A stretch of 64,000 bases of DNA. Origin: Aquitalea sp. LB_tupeE. GTDB taxonomy: Bacteria; Pseudomonadota; Gammaproteobacteria; Burkholderiales; Chromobacteriaceae. A model generated the notes under the pieces. The model was not told where the DNA came from. It did no database searches and saw only the letters and a list, made by a program, of their open reading frames with translations. Positions 54,611 to 63,725 of the stretch are shown piece after piece (position 1 is the first letter of the stretch; every line of letters begins with the position of its first letter). A program made the translations under genes and the position numbers. The stretch is taken from the NCBI RefSeq assembly GCF_013391415.1, contig NZ_JACAXB010000031.1:1-64000 (forward strand), given 5' to 3'.

Positions 54611-56080
54611 ATGATCAACAGAATCACCCTGGGCCTGTTGCTGGCGGCTGCGTTGAGCGCCTGCGCCACGCCGCCCGCCATCGATGGCAGCCAGCTGCCG
54701 GCCACCCCGGCCAGCTACAAGAACCCGCCCGTGGCCACACTGGCCGACGGCAGCTGGACGCTGGCGGCTCCCGCCGATGCTGCCACCCGTGGCGACTGGT
54801 GGCTGGCTTATCAGGACAGCACGCTGAACCGGCTGATCGACAGCGCGCTGCAACACAATACCGACCTCGCCACAGCGGCGGCCCGTCTGCAACAGGCCCG
54901 TGCCGCACTGGGCGTGGCCGATGCCGACCGCATGCCGCAACTGGGCGTGAATGTCGGCAGCGCACGTGGCACCCAGGCCGGTGCTGGGCCGTCCGGTACC
55001 AGCTTGCTGAACAGCAGCAACACCACGCCGGTCAAGCTGACCAGCGTCGGCGCGAATTTCAGCTATGAAATCGACCTTGCCGGACGCCTGTCCGGGGCCA
55101 GTCGCGCCGCCGCGCTGGATGCCGAAGCCAGTGCCGCCCTGCTGCAGGGCAGTCGTTTGCTGATTGCCAGTCAGGTGGCGCAAAGCTACTTCAGCCTGCG
55201 CCTGCTCGACCAGCAACGCCAGCTGCTGCAGAGTACCGTGCAGTCTTATGCCCGCACCGCACAGCTGACTGGCCAGCGTTATCAGGCCGGAGAGGAGTCC
55301 GGCCTGTCGCTGGCGCGCATCGAAGCTGACAGCGAAGCCACTCGCGCCCAGGCCATTGCGCTGGACCGTCAGCGTGCCCAGCTGGAAAACGCGCTGGCGG
55401 TGCTGACCGGCCAGCCTGCATCCGGTTTCAAGCTGGACGAAAGCAGCTGGACTGCCAGCCTGCCGCAGGTGCCTGCCGGTTTGCCATCCGCCATGCTGGC
55501 GCGTCGTCCCGATGTGGCAGCTGCCCAGCGCAAGCTGCTGGCCGCCCAGACCCGGGTTGGCGTGGCGCAAGCCGCCTGGTTTCCGGACCTGACGCTCACC
55601 TCGGCTGGTGGCTATGCCAGTTCGCAACTGCGCGACATCTTCCGCTGGTCGGCCCGTGCCTGGTCGGTAGAGGGCTTGTTGTCACTACCGCTGTTTGACG
55701 GTGGCCGCCGTCAGGCGCTGCTGGGTTCGGCCCGTGCCGATATGGATGTGGCGATGGCGGATTACCGTCACAGCATCTTGCAGTCGCTGGCCGAGGTGGA
55801 GGACTCGCTCAGCGACATCCGCCTGCTGGCGCAGCAGGAAGCGGCCCAGCAGCAGGCGGTAAACAGTGCAGCCCGCGCCAGTGCGCTGGCCGACTCGCGC
55901 TATCGCAACGGCCAGACCGGTCAGCTGGAACTGCTGGACGCCCAGCGCAGCGAGCTGAGCATCCGGCGTCAGGCCTTGAGCATTCGTCAGGACCGCTACC
56001 TGGCCTCGCTCAGCCTGATCCGTGCGCTGGGCGGCAGCTGGGATGACAGCGTCTCAAAGTCAACAGCAACCAAGCAATAA
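54611..56080 (+). CDS. Outer-membrane efflux channel lipoprotein (OprM/NodT family)
   Basis: 489 residues. Lipoprotein signal ending in ALSAC, then two OEP repeats (RGDWWLAYQDSTLNRLIDSA; FSYEIDLAGRLSGASRAA; ARRPDVAAAQRKLLAAQTRV). Trimeric channel of the RND pump; 12 nt after the permease stop with GGAAGCGG upstream. Complete tripartite pump. Confidence 0.94.
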   Translation: MINRITLGLLLAAALSACATPPAIDGSQLPATPASYKNPPVATLADGSWTLAAPADAATRGDWWLAYQDSTLNRLIDSALQHNTDLATAAARLQQARAALGVADADRMPQLGVNVGSARGTQAGAGPSGTSLLNSSNTTPVKLTSVGANFSYEIDLAGRLSGASRAAALDAEASAALLQGSRLLIASQVAQSYFSLRLLDQQRQLLQSTVQSYARTAQLTGQRYQAGEESGLSLARIEADSEATRAQAIALDRQRAQLENALAVLTGQPASGFKLDESSWTASLPQVPAGLPSAMLARRPDVAAAQRKLLAAQTRVGVAQAAWFPDLTLTSAGGYASSQLRDIFRWSARAWSVEGLLSLPLFDGGRRQALLGSARADMDVAMADYRHSILQSLAEVEDSLSDIRLLAQQEAAQQQAVNSAARASALADSRYRNGQTGQLELLDAQRSELSIRRQALSIRQDRYLASLSLIRALGGSWDDSVSKSTATKQ

Positions 56081-56119
56081 GCAACCAAGCCATAAACAAT
56101 CAATCGAAAGGAAATAACC

Positions 56120-56299
56120 ATGCACAAATTCATCGCCCCCATCCTGCTGCTGGCATGCAGCAGCCAGGTCTTTGCTTCCGATACTCCGGCGCAAAACCAG
56201 ACAACCCAGCAACATGCCCAGCGCAATGCCAATGATGCTTTCTGCACCGCCGGAACCCCGTGCGAGGTAAACCGCCAGCGTGCGGGTGAGCATCACTGA
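56120..56299 (+). CDS. Small secreted protein after the efflux operon
   Basis: 59 residues: MHKFIAPILLLACSSQVFAS then a Gln/Asn/Thr-rich stretch, FCTAGTPCEVNRQRAGEHH. A signal peptide is clear; cleavage could be at VFA-SD (leaving two Cys for a disulfide) or, less likely because very early, at the LLAC lipobox. AAGGAAA lies 6 nt before the ATG. It lies 39 nt after the efflux channel gene and before a terminator, so it is probably the last gene of that operon. Function unknown. Confidence 0.7.
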   Translation: MHKFIAPILLLACSSQVFASDTPAQNQTTQQHAQRNANDAFCTAGTPCEVNRQRAGEHH

Positions 56300-56316
56300 G
56301 GGTGTGCTGAACATGA

Positions 56317-56345
56317 AAAGGCCATGCAATGCATGGCCTTTTTTA
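56317..56345. terminator. Bidirectional terminator, efflux operon / scr operon
   Basis: AAAAGGCCATGC pairs with GCATGGCCTTTT around AAT, followed by TTA on the plus strand and TTTTCAT on the minus strand. Confidence 0.88.
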
Positions 56346-56376
56346 TTGATTGCGGCAGATTGCGGGTGCGTACGGC

Positions 56377-57291
56377 TCAGCCAGAGTGTTCAGCCAATAG
56401 CTGCGCCACTTCATCTGGCGTGGGCGCATGCGCTCCATGCTGTCTGGCGGTGCAGGCTGCGGCGGCGGCAACAAAGCGCAGCAAGTCTTGCGGCGTGGCC
56501 TCCGGCTGGTGCAGCAAGTGCGTCATCCAGCTGCCCATGGCCGTGTCGCCGCAGCCTACGGTGTCGGCCACGGCAACGGGCAGGGCGGCCTGTTGGTACT
56601 GTTGGCCATCGGCAAACAGTGTCATGCCGTCGGCACCCCGGGTGAACAAAATGCTGGCTTGCGGGGCCTGTCGGCGCAAGGTGGCCAGCGCGGCCTGCTT
56701 GTCCAGTTCGGGATACAGGCCGAACAGGTCATCGTCCGCCACCTTGATGTAATCAGCCAGGCATAGCATGGCGTTGAAGTGGGCCCGGTAGCCGGGTGTG
56801 TGCATGCTGTTGCGGAAGTTGGGGTCAAAGGCAATCCGGCAACCTTGGGCCGCCAATTGTCTGGCCAGCTGCACCAGCCGACTGGCCAGCGGTTCGCGTG
56901 CCAGGCTGATGCAGCCAAAATGCGCAATGCGTACCGACTGCTCCCAACTCGCAGGCAGGTGGGCGGGGTCGAAGTGCAGGTCGGCACTGTTGTCGCCGAT
57001 GAAAAAATACTGTGGTGGCCGGGTGGATGGCACCATGGCCAGCAGCGGCGGGTAGGGCAGTTGCTGGGTATAGCGCATGTCCAGGCCAGCTGCTTGCGCG
57101 CCTTGCCACAGGGCATCGCCAAAACGGTCCTGGCTGACTGCCCCGGCAAAGGCTGCCTGGGCACCCAGCCGTGCCGCCACGCGGGCCACGTTCCAGCAGG
57201 AACCACCCGGATAGTCTTGCCAGCGGCCATCGTCTTGCAGGATGAAGTCGGTGAGCGCTTCACCAAACACCAGATAGTGCGGGAGCGTCAT
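56377..57291 (-). CDS. scrK: Fructokinase (PfkB family)
   Basis: 304 residues. PfkB motifs: YPGGSCWNVARVAARLGA near the N-terminus and VADTVGCGDTAMGSWM with the catalytic Asp in G-x-G-D. It phosphorylates the fructose released by sucrose-6-phosphate hydrolase. The ATG at 57291 overlaps the scrB stop (ATGA), so coupled translation; the open frame upstream is antisense-like GC-rich sequence within scrB. Confidence 0.93.
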   Translation of the reverse strand: MTLPHYLVFGEALTDFILQDDGRWQDYPGGSCWNVARVAARLGAQAAFAGAVSQDRFGDALWQGAQAAGLDMRYTQQLPYPPLLAMVPSTRPPQYFFIGDNSADLHFDPAHLPASWEQSVRIAHFGCISLAREPLASRLVQLARQLAAQGCRIAFDPNFRNSMHTPGYRAHFNAMLCLADYIKVADDDLFGLYPELDKQAALATLRRQAPQASILFTRGADGMTLFADGQQYQQAALPVAVADTVGCGDTAMGSWMTHLLHQPEATPQDLLRFVAAAAACTARQHGAHAPTPDEVAQLLAEHSG

Positions 57292-58724
57292 ATTGTCAGG
57301 CTTTCTTTGCTTGTGGCCATGCGTACCGGCATGGCACCGAGTGGCCAGAACGCCAGTTGTTCGATATGGATGTCGCCTTCTGCCTGCAGGCTGATGCCCT
57401 GGGCGTCGGCATCGGGGAAGATGCAGGCCGACATCACCACCGTGCCGTCGGCAGCAAATATTTCCAGCGTGCTGCGATCCAGCAGCAGATGCAGTTGCAA
57501 GCGGTTGCCAGTTGGCAGGGGGGCGCGGCTGATACGACCTTCTGCACTGCCGCTGTGACGGGTGTCCAGTCGCAATTCGGCCAAAGCAGGGTGCCAGCTC
57601 AGCCGGGTGTGGCAGTGTTGGCCTTGTCGCAATAGCAGGTGACAGGCGCTGCCGTCCTTGCTGTGCAGGTGCAGTTTCAGCTCGGCACACTCGCCGTGCA
57701 CGGCTGCATGCTGCCAGTCACCGTTGATGGCCTGGTCTGTCAGTAACACGCCCTCACCACGCAAGGCGTGCAGTGCCGGGTGTGGTTGTTGGCTAAGCTG
57801 CCCGTCATGCCAGCTCAGCAGGCGCGGCACGCTCAGGCAGTGGCTCCAGCCATCGGCCACGCTGGGGGTGTCCGGCTGTTCCGGCCGTCCCATCCAGCCC
57901 CACAGGATGTGTTCTCCATGCGGGCCGTGCAGGGTTTGCGGGGCATAGAAGTCCGGGCCGTAATCCAGTGCTTGCGGATGTGCAAAGCCGTGGCTGTCGG
58001 CCAGCCTGCTGGTGTAGCAGCTGGCATTGGCGTTGGGCCAGGGCCAGTCTGTGCCGGTCTGCCCTTGCGGGCAGAACAGCAGCAGCTGACGGTCTTGCAG
58101 GGTGAGCAGGTCCGGGCACTCGCACATATAGCCGTTGTCGCTGCCGGGTAACAGTTCACCACGCAAGGTCCAGTGTTCCAGCATAGGGCTGTGAAAATGC
58201 AGCACCGTGCCAGTCCCGTTGTTACGCTGTGCGCCCAGCACCAGATGAAAACCATCCCTGTCACGCCATAGCCGCGGGTCACGGAAATGGCTGGTATAGC
58301 CTTGTGCTGGGCGATCCAGCGTCGGGCCCAGCTTGGTGAAGTGGATGCCGTCGTCGGATACGGCCAGGCACTGGTAGCTGTGGCGTACTTCACCGTCACG
58401 CACATTGCCGGTGTAAATCAGCCACAGCCGCCCATCCATCACCCAGGCGGAGCCGGAATAACAGCCATGGCTGTCATACCAGTCGCCCGGTTGCAGTGCG
58501 GGCGGGTGGATGGTCCACCCCAGCAGGTCCGGGCTGCTGGCATGGCCCCAGGCTTTGGGGCCATGTGCGCAGGCGAAGGGGTTCCACTGGAAAAATACAT
58601 GGTAGCGACCGTCAAAATGCACCAAGCCGTTAGGGTCGTTCAGCAGCCCTTGCGGCGGCGACAGGTGAAAGGTGGGCCGCCAGTTTCCAGTGATGACCGG
58701 GTGTTTATTGCTCACGCTTTGCAT
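57288..58724 (-). CDS. scrB: Sucrose-6-phosphate hydrolase (GH32)
   Basis: 478 residues. GH32 motifs: nucleophile Asp30 in LLNDPNG, FRDP (stabiliser, HFRDPRLW), acid/base Glu in CECPDLL; C-terminal beta-sandwich. Splits the sucrose-6-phosphate made by the PTS into glucose-6-phosphate and fructose. Its start overlaps the end of scrA by 20 nt, so the two are co-translated. Confidence 0.95.
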   Translation of the reverse strand: MQSVSNKHPVITGNWRPTFHLSPPQGLLNDPNGLVHFDGRYHVFFQWNPFACAHGPKAWGHASSPDLLGWTIHPPALQPGDWYDSHGCYSGSAWVMDGRLWLIYTGNVRDGEVRHSYQCLAVSDDGIHFTKLGPTLDRPAQGYTSHFRDPRLWRDRDGFHLVLGAQRNNGTGTVLHFHSPMLEHWTLRGELLPGSDNGYMCECPDLLTLQDRQLLLFCPQGQTGTDWPWPNANASCYTSRLADSHGFAHPQALDYGPDFYAPQTLHGPHGEHILWGWMGRPEQPDTPSVADGWSHCLSVPRLLSWHDGQLSQQPHPALHALRGEGVLLTDQAINGDWQHAAVHGECAELKLHLHSKDGSACHLLLRQGQHCHTRLSWHPALAELRLDTRHSGSAEGRISRAPLPTGNRLQLHLLLDRSTLEIFAADGTVVMSACIFPDADAQGISLQAEGDIHIEQLAFWPLGAMPVRMATSKESLTI

Positions 58725-60087
58725 CCTGTGTTTTCAGGCAAAACAACCAGCTGGCAGCAAAGGCGCTGCCAAAGGCAATCAGCAGACCGGCAATGTAAAA
58801 CAGCATGCTGCTGGCCGGAACAATGGCAATGCCAGGCAGGCCGGTAACGCCGATGGCAGTCATCGACACCTGGTTGAATACCACCCAGGCACCACCCAGC
58901 GCGCCGCCCAGCGCCGCAGCGACGAAGGGACGGACAAAGCGCAGGTTGACGCCAAAGATGGCGGCCTCGGTAATGCCCAGCAGGCAGGACAGCGCGGCGG
59001 GCAGGGCGATCTGTCTGACCTTGCTGTCGCGGGTGCGGAAAAACACCGCCAGCGCCGCGCCACCTTGCGCCACATTGGCCATCGACCAGATGGGTAGCAG
59101 GAAATTCTTGCCAATGGCCGGGTTGCTGAGCAAGCCCGCTTCAATGGCATGGAAGCTGTGATGCACGCCGGTAATCACCACCAGCGAATACAGGCCGCCA
59201 AACAGCAGCCCGGCCAGTGCACCGCCATGCTGGTAGATCAGCATCAGGCTGATGGAAATGGCATCGCCCAGCATGCGGCCGAAGGGGCCGATCAGCAGCA
59301 GTGCAATCAGCGCGCTGCACATCAGCGTAAGAAACGGCGTGAGGATCAGGTCCAGGCTGTTGGGGACGATGCGGCGCAACTGGCGTTCTATATGGCTTTG
59401 TGCCCATACCGCCAGCAATACCGGCAACACCGTACCCTGGTAGCCCACCTTGGCGACATGCATGCCGAACAGCGTCCAGTATTCATGAATGCCGCTGCCC
59501 ACCGTCCAGGCATTCTGCAGGGCAGGGTGAATCATGATGCCGCCCAGTGCGGCTGCCAGGAAAGGGTTGCCGCCGAATTCACGCGCGGCGGAGAAGGCAA
59601 TCAGGATGGGCAGGAACACAAAGGCCGTGTTGGAGAACATGTCCACCAGTTGCAGCCAGGGGGTGTCGCCGGCCAGCCCCAGTGTTTTTGCCGTGCCGAT
59701 CACACCCATCAGCAAGCCACAGGCCACGATGACCGGAATGATGGGCACAAAGATATTGGACAGCGTCTGCGCCAGTCGCTGTGCCGGACCCAGACGGGCC
59801 GCCGCCAGCTGCTTGCTTTCCTGGGTGCTGGCCTGATTCAACCCTGTGCTGGCAATCAGCGCTGCGCAGACATGGTTGACCACCCCTTGGCCCAGCACGA
59901 TCTGGAACTGACCGCCATTGGCAAAGCTGCCTTTCACGCTGTCCAGCGCATCCAGCGCGGTCTTGTTGACCCGCTGCGTGTCGCGCAGTACCAGACGCAG
60001 CCGGGTGGCGCAGTGGGCAATGCTGTCGATGTTTTCTGCGCCGCCCACCAGAGGCAGGATATCGGCGGCAATTTGTTGGTAATTCAT
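58705..60087 (-). CDS. scrA: PTS sucrose-specific EIIBC component
   Basis: 460 residues. EIIB domain at the N-terminus with the phosphorylated Cys26 in SIAHCATRLRLVL, then the EIIC membrane domain (sucrose/glucoside family: VPIIPVIVACGLLMGVIG; TGVHHSFHAIEAGLL). It imports and phosphorylates sucrose; there is no EIIA domain, so EIIA must be encoded elsewhere. The ATG at 60087 has GGAGGAGA just upstream; the alternative ATG 12 nt earlier is less well placed. Confidence 0.94.
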   Translation of the reverse strand: MNYQQIAADILPLVGGAENIDSIAHCATRLRLVLRDTQRVNKTALDALDSVKGSFANGGQFQIVLGQGVVNHVCAALIASTGLNQASTQESKQLAAARLGPAQRLAQTLSNIFVPIIPVIVACGLLMGVIGTAKTLGLAGDTPWLQLVDMFSNTAFVFLPILIAFSAAREFGGNPFLAAALGGIMIHPALQNAWTVGSGIHEYWTLFGMHVAKVGYQGTVLPVLLAVWAQSHIERQLRRIVPNSLDLILTPFLTLMCSALIALLLIGPFGRMLGDAISISLMLIYQHGGALAGLLFGGLYSLVVITGVHHSFHAIEAGLLSNPAIGKNFLLPIWSMANVAQGGAALAVFFRTRDSKVRQIALPAALSCLLGITEAAIFGVNLRFVRPFVAAALGGALGGAWVVFNQVSMTAIGVTGLPGIAIVPASSMLFYIAGLLIAFGSAFAASWLFCLKTQDAKREQ

Positions 60088-60097
60088 TGTCTCCTCC

Positions 60098-60117
60098 ATG
60101 TGGTAACGTTACCACAT
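60098..60117. promoter_or_regulatory. ScrR (LacI-type) operator before scrA
   Basis: ATGTGGTAACGTTACCACAT is a perfect 20-bp palindrome with a central CpG, the LacI/GalR style, between scrR and scrA just upstream of the ribosome site. Confidence 0.88.
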
Positions 60118-60142
60118 TTGCGTTTTAAAAAGCCCCATTGTG

Positions 60143-61171
60143 TTACGGGGTCAACTGCCGTGCGCTGTCGCGCATCTTGATGGTAAACGGCATCACCAGC
60201 TTGCTGCTGGCGGCCGTCTTGTGCTGCAACTGGTCCAGCAGCAATTGCGCTGCCTGGCGGCCACTGGCCTGGTAATCGTAATGCACGGTGGAAAGGCGCG
60301 GCTGCATCATGGCGGCGATATCAATATCGCCCATGCCGGCCACCGAAACGTCCTGCGGCACGCGCAAACCCAATTCCGCCAGCCGGCTGATGGCACCAAT
60401 GGCCAGACGGTCGGTGGCGGCCAGCAAGGCGGTGGGGCGCTGGGGGAGTGCCATCAGTTGGTCCACGGCCTGTGCTGCGCTGGCAAAATCAAAGCCGCCT
60501 GCTGTCATCAGGGTTTCATCCGTTGCAATGCCTGCTGCTGTCAGGGCCTTCTGGTAGCCGCGTTTGCGCTCGCCGCCTACCTGAATATCGCGTGCATTCA
60601 CGCCGATAAAGCCGATGCGCCGATGGCCGCCTGCCAGCAAGGCCTGGGTCAGTGCGGTGGCGGCGGCACATTCGTCCTGCAACACGCAGCTGAGCCCCAG
60701 GTCCGATGCGTCCTGACCCAGCACCACCAAGGGCCGTTGCAACATGGCAAAAGCCTGGCGCTGTTGTTCGCCCAGTTCGGCAGCCAGCAGCAGTACGCCG
60801 TTGACGCGTTGTTCCTTGAACAACTGCAGGGCCTTGAGTTCGCGCTCGGCCTGATTGTCGGTATGCGCCAGCAGCAGGCTGTAGCCCGCTGCTTCCAGCA
60901 CGGCGGAAATGCCCGCCACCATGGCGCTGATGCTGTAGGAGTCGATACGGGGAATCACCACGCCCACCAGTGAGGACTGCTTGCGCTGCAAGCCCTTGGC
61001 CACGGCGCTGGGGACAAAGCCGGTGGCGGCAATCACCCGTTCGATGCGCTCGCGTACTTCAGCCTTGACATAGCCGGACTGATTCAGCACCCGTGACACG
61101 GTGGAGACAGAAGTCTGCGCCAGCGCAGCCACTTCGCGAATGCTGTTGGCAGTTTGTGGTAACGTTTCCAT
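60143..61171 (-). CDS. scrR: LacI-family sucrose operon repressor
   Basis: 342 residues. HTH IREVAALAQTSVSTVSRVLN with the hinge helix near VAKGLQRKQSS, then a periplasmic-binding-protein-like sensor domain. It lies 55 bp upstream of scrA on the same strand, so the order is scrR-scrA-scrB-scrK. A matching operator overlaps its own start codon. A likely effector is fructose or fructose-1-phosphate (known for ScrR relatives). Confidence 0.92.
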   Translation of the reverse strand: METLPQTANSIREVAALAQTSVSTVSRVLNQSGYVKAEVRERIERVIAATGFVPSAVAKGLQRKQSSLVGVVIPRIDSYSISAMVAGISAVLEAAGYSLLLAHTDNQAERELKALQLFKEQRVNGVLLLAAELGEQQRQAFAMLQRPLVVLGQDASDLGLSCVLQDECAAATALTQALLAGGHRRIGFIGVNARDIQVGGERKRGYQKALTAAGIATDETLMTAGGFDFASAAQAVDQLMALPQRPTALLAATDRLAIGAISRLAELGLRVPQDVSVAGMGDIDIAAMMQPRLSTVHYDYQASGRQAAQLLLDQLQHKTAASSKLVMPFTIKMRDSARQLTP

Positions 61172-61172
61172 G
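61155..61172. promoter_or_regulatory. Second ScrR operator overlapping the scrR start codon
   Basis: TGTGGTAACGTTTCCATG matches the operator before scrA at 14 of 18 positions, with the conserved GGTAACGTT core. It includes the scrR ATG, so binding would block scrR transcription: autoregulation. Confidence 0.7.
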
Positions 61173-61180
61173 TTGCGCAG

Positions 61181-61209
61181 GCTAACCGCAGCGCCGGGGC
61201 CTTGTCAAT
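61181..61209 (-). promoter_or_regulatory. Possible sigma-70 promoter of scrR
   Basis: A TTGACA hexamer lies on the minus strand at 61204-61209, but the -10 candidate 17 nt away (TTAGCC) is poor. If real, transcription would start only a few bases before the ATG, and the operator would sit on the start site. Confidence 0.25.
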
Positions 61210-61261
61210 CAGCTTGACCGCTGTGGGGGCGGGGCCTGCTTGTGTTGACCTCTGTCCGGTT

Positions 61262-62179
61262 TCAGGCTGGCTGGCGCAGTCGTGCCTGCAGGAAGTCGAC
61301 AAAAGCCCGCACCCGGGCTGACAGATGACGGTTCTGCGGATAGGTGATAGCAAACTGGCGTGATCTGCCGCCATGCTCTTGCATCACTTCCACCAGCTCC
61401 CCGCGAGCCAGTGCGGGCGCAGCAATGAAATGATAGGTCTGGAACAGCCCGCCCCCGGCCAGCCCCCAGCTAATGCAGCCCTGGGAATCTTCCAGCAGGC
61501 GCAGGCGGCTGTGGAATGAATGGTCCAGCGGCTGGCCATCCGGCAACTTCAGCAGCCAAGGCATGGCGCGACCGGTGCTGGGCAGGATGAATTGCAAACA
61601 GTCATGCCCGGCCAGTTCATCAATATGTTGTGGCACACCGCGCCGGGCGAGATAGCCTGGTGTGGCAAAGATGCCCAGCGAGGCATTTTCCAGCTTTTGC
61701 ACTACCAGGCGGGAATCCTGCGGAGTACCGATGCGTATGGCCAGGTCGTAGCCTTCCTCGACAATGTCCACCACCCGGTTGGATAGGCTCAGTTCCAGCT
61801 CGATCTGCGGATACGCGGTGGTGAATTCCTCCAGCAAGGGCAGCAGGCGGTAATTGGCGTACAAGGTGCCGATGCTGATGCGCAGCAAGCCGCTAGGCAC
61901 TTTCTGTTGGCCGGTGATAGCACGCTCGGCTGCGGCAATCTGCTCCAGGGCCTGGCGGCACTCTTGCCAGTACAGCTCACCTTCGTGGGTCAGCCGCATG
62001 GTGCGTGTGGTGCGTGCAAACAGGCGTACGCCCAGTCGTTCTTCGAGCCGCTTGATGGCACGGCTGACCGAGGCTGGTGTCAACCCCAGCACTTCTGCTG
62101 CGGTGGAAAAGCTGCGCAGCTCTGCCGCTTTGCAAAACAGGGCGATGGTGCTGATCTGGGTGGTGTCGAATGCAGGCAT
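61262..62179 (-). CDS. LysR-family transcriptional regulator
   Basis: 305 residues. HTH IALFCKAAELRSFSTAAEVL, then TPASVSRAIKRLEERLG, effector domain with GYDLAIRIGTPQDSRLVV. ATG at 62179 (AGAGAAC upstream); the open frame runs 26 codons further without support. Divergent from the SRPBCC gene (113 bp), its likely target. Confidence 0.9.
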   Translation of the reverse strand: MPAFDTTQISTIALFCKAAELRSFSTAAEVLGLTPASVSRAIKRLEERLGVRLFARTTRTMRLTHEGELYWQECRQALEQIAAAERAITGQQKVPSGLLRISIGTLYANYRLLPLLEEFTTAYPQIELELSLSNRVVDIVEEGYDLAIRIGTPQDSRLVVQKLENASLGIFATPGYLARRGVPQHIDELAGHDCLQFILPSTGRAMPWLLKLPDGQPLDHSFHSRLRLLEDSQGCISWGLAGGGLFQTYHFIAAPALARGELVEVMQEHGGRSRQFAITYPQNRHLSARVRAFVDFLQARLRQPA

Positions 62180-62292
62180 TTTGTTCTCTGATGTAACAAA
62201 TGATGTGATTTTACCGCCATTTATGCGTTGACGTGGGGTGGGTACAGTAGCAGCCAAGCTTTTTTACCAACGACTGCCGCAAGGAAAACATC

Positions 62293-62799
62293 ATGAGCGA
62301 CATCATCTGGCCTACCGGCTATGTGCCGGGTTTTACCGACAATTACTGTTCCAATGAGGTGATTGTCACTGGCGTGACCTTAGAAAAACTGTGGGTCCTG
62401 CTGAATACACCGCAGCTGTGGCCTGGCTACTATGCCAATTCGGCCAATCCGCACTTTTACGACGGCAAGGGGCCGGAACTGGCCATGGGCGACCGTTTTT
62501 ACTTTGAAACCTTCGGTTTCCCGGTGGAGGCGCAAGTGGTGGAGCACATTGCGCCAGTCCCCGGACAAGCTGCGCGCATTGCCTGGCATGGCTGGGCGGG
62601 AAGTACGGCGGAAGACAGGCTGGACGTGCATCACGCCTGGCTGATTGAAGAACTATCAGCCGGGCGCGTGCGCATCCTCACCCAGGAAACCCAGCGTGGC
62701 AAACCGGCGCAGGCACTGGCCCAAACCAGGCCCAACCCCATGATCAATGGCCATCAGGACTGGCTGGATGGCATGGTGGCGGCTGCGCGGCAGTCTTGA
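62293..62799 (+). CDS. SRPBCC-fold (START-like) small protein
   Basis: 168 residues, no signal. Sequence style of polyketide-cyclase/SRPBCC domains (VTLEKLWVLLNTPQLWPGYY, then MGDRFYFETFGFPVEAQVVE and AARIAWHGWAGS), which hold hydrophobic ligands. Function unknown; ligand binding or stress-related. AAGGAAAACATC before the ATG. Divergent LysR gene. Confidence 0.82.
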   Translation: MSDIIWPTGYVPGFTDNYCSNEVIVTGVTLEKLWVLLNTPQLWPGYYANSANPHFYDGKGPELAMGDRFYFETFGFPVEAQVVEHIAPVPGQAARIAWHGWAGSTAEDRLDVHHAWLIEELSAGRVRILTQETQRGKPAQALAQTRPNPMINGHQDWLDGMVAAARQS

Positions 62800-62832
62800 C
62801 AACTGCCGGGGGCTGTACTCGCGAATATGTGC

Positions 62833-63591
62833 TTACAACATCATCCCGCCCGATGCTTCAATTCGCTGGCCGGTAATCCAGTTGCTGTCCGCGGTCAGCA
62901 GGGCGGCGATGGCGTCGCCAATATCGTCCGGCAGGCCGGCGCGGCCCATGGCGGTATTGGCGGCTATCATGGCATTCACCTGCGGATTGTCACGCGTGTG
63001 GCCGCCGCCGAAGTCGGTTTCAATGGCACCGGGTGCCAGCACATTTACCGCAATGCCACGCGGGCCCAGCTCCTTGGCCAGATAGCGGGTGAGGGTTTCC
63101 ACCGCGCCTTTCATGGTGGCGTAGGCGGCATAGCCGGGGAAGCTGAAGCGCGCAAGACCACTGGAGACATTGAGGATGCGCCCGCCATCGGCAATCAAGG
63201 GCAGCAGGGTCTGGGTGAGGAAGAACACCCCCTTCAGATGCACATTCATCAGCGCATCGAATTGTTCCTCGGTAGTTTCGGCAAAACTGCCGTAAATGCC
63301 CATGCCGGCATTGTTCACCAGATGGTGAATCTGCCCGGTCTGCCATTTGTCTTGCAGCACGGTTTTCAGTTGTTCGGCAAAGGCGGCAAAGCTGCGTACA
63401 TTGCCCGCATCCAGCTGTAGCGCCGCAGCGCGACGGCCCAGTTGTTCTAGCTGGCGAACCAGAGCGTCGGCTTCGTCCTGTCGGGTGTGATAAGTAAAGA
63501 TGATGTCTATGCCCTTGGCGGCCAGCTTGAGTGCTGCATTCTTGCCAAGGCCACGGCTGCCGCCAGTGATGAGTGCGATGCGTTGTTGCAT
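62833..63591 (-). CDS. Short-chain dehydrogenase/reductase
   Basis: 252 residues, classical SDR: TGGSRGLG (9-16), NNAG, Ser in NVSSGLA, YATMK (Tyr-x3-Lys), and a GRAGLPDDIG, GGMML end, as in FabG-like proteins; THTRQD-type residues after strand 2 favour NADP(H). Substrate unknown. Divergent from the truncated LysR gene at 63726, its probable regulator. AGGAGAACACC precedes the ATG. Confidence 0.92.
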   Translation of the reverse strand: MQQRIALITGGSRGLGKNAALKLAAKGIDIIFTYHTRQDEADALVRQLEQLGRRAAALQLDAGNVRSFAAFAEQLKTVLQDKWQTGQIHHLVNNAGMGIYGSFAETTEEQFDALMNVHLKGVFFLTQTLLPLIADGGRILNVSSGLARFSFPGYAAYATMKGAVETLTRYLAKELGPRGIAVNVLAPGAIETDFGGGHTRDNPQVNAMIAANTAMGRAGLPDDIGDAIAALLTADSNWITGQRIEASGGMML

Positions 63592-63725
63592 GGTGTTCTC
63601 CTGCTAGAGATGGGGAAGGGTATTGCCTGCCTGATGCTGTGCAGTCTATTGATAATGTTTTGTCAGATAAATGCATGATTTTTGGCTAGACTGTCCATTA
63701 TTTGCCAACAATAAAGGGCCCAGTC

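Noticed and set aside
59149-60180. 343-codon open frame on the plus strand opposite scrA
   Set aside because: Shadow frame of the PTS gene, with no ribosome site and crossing the scr operator.
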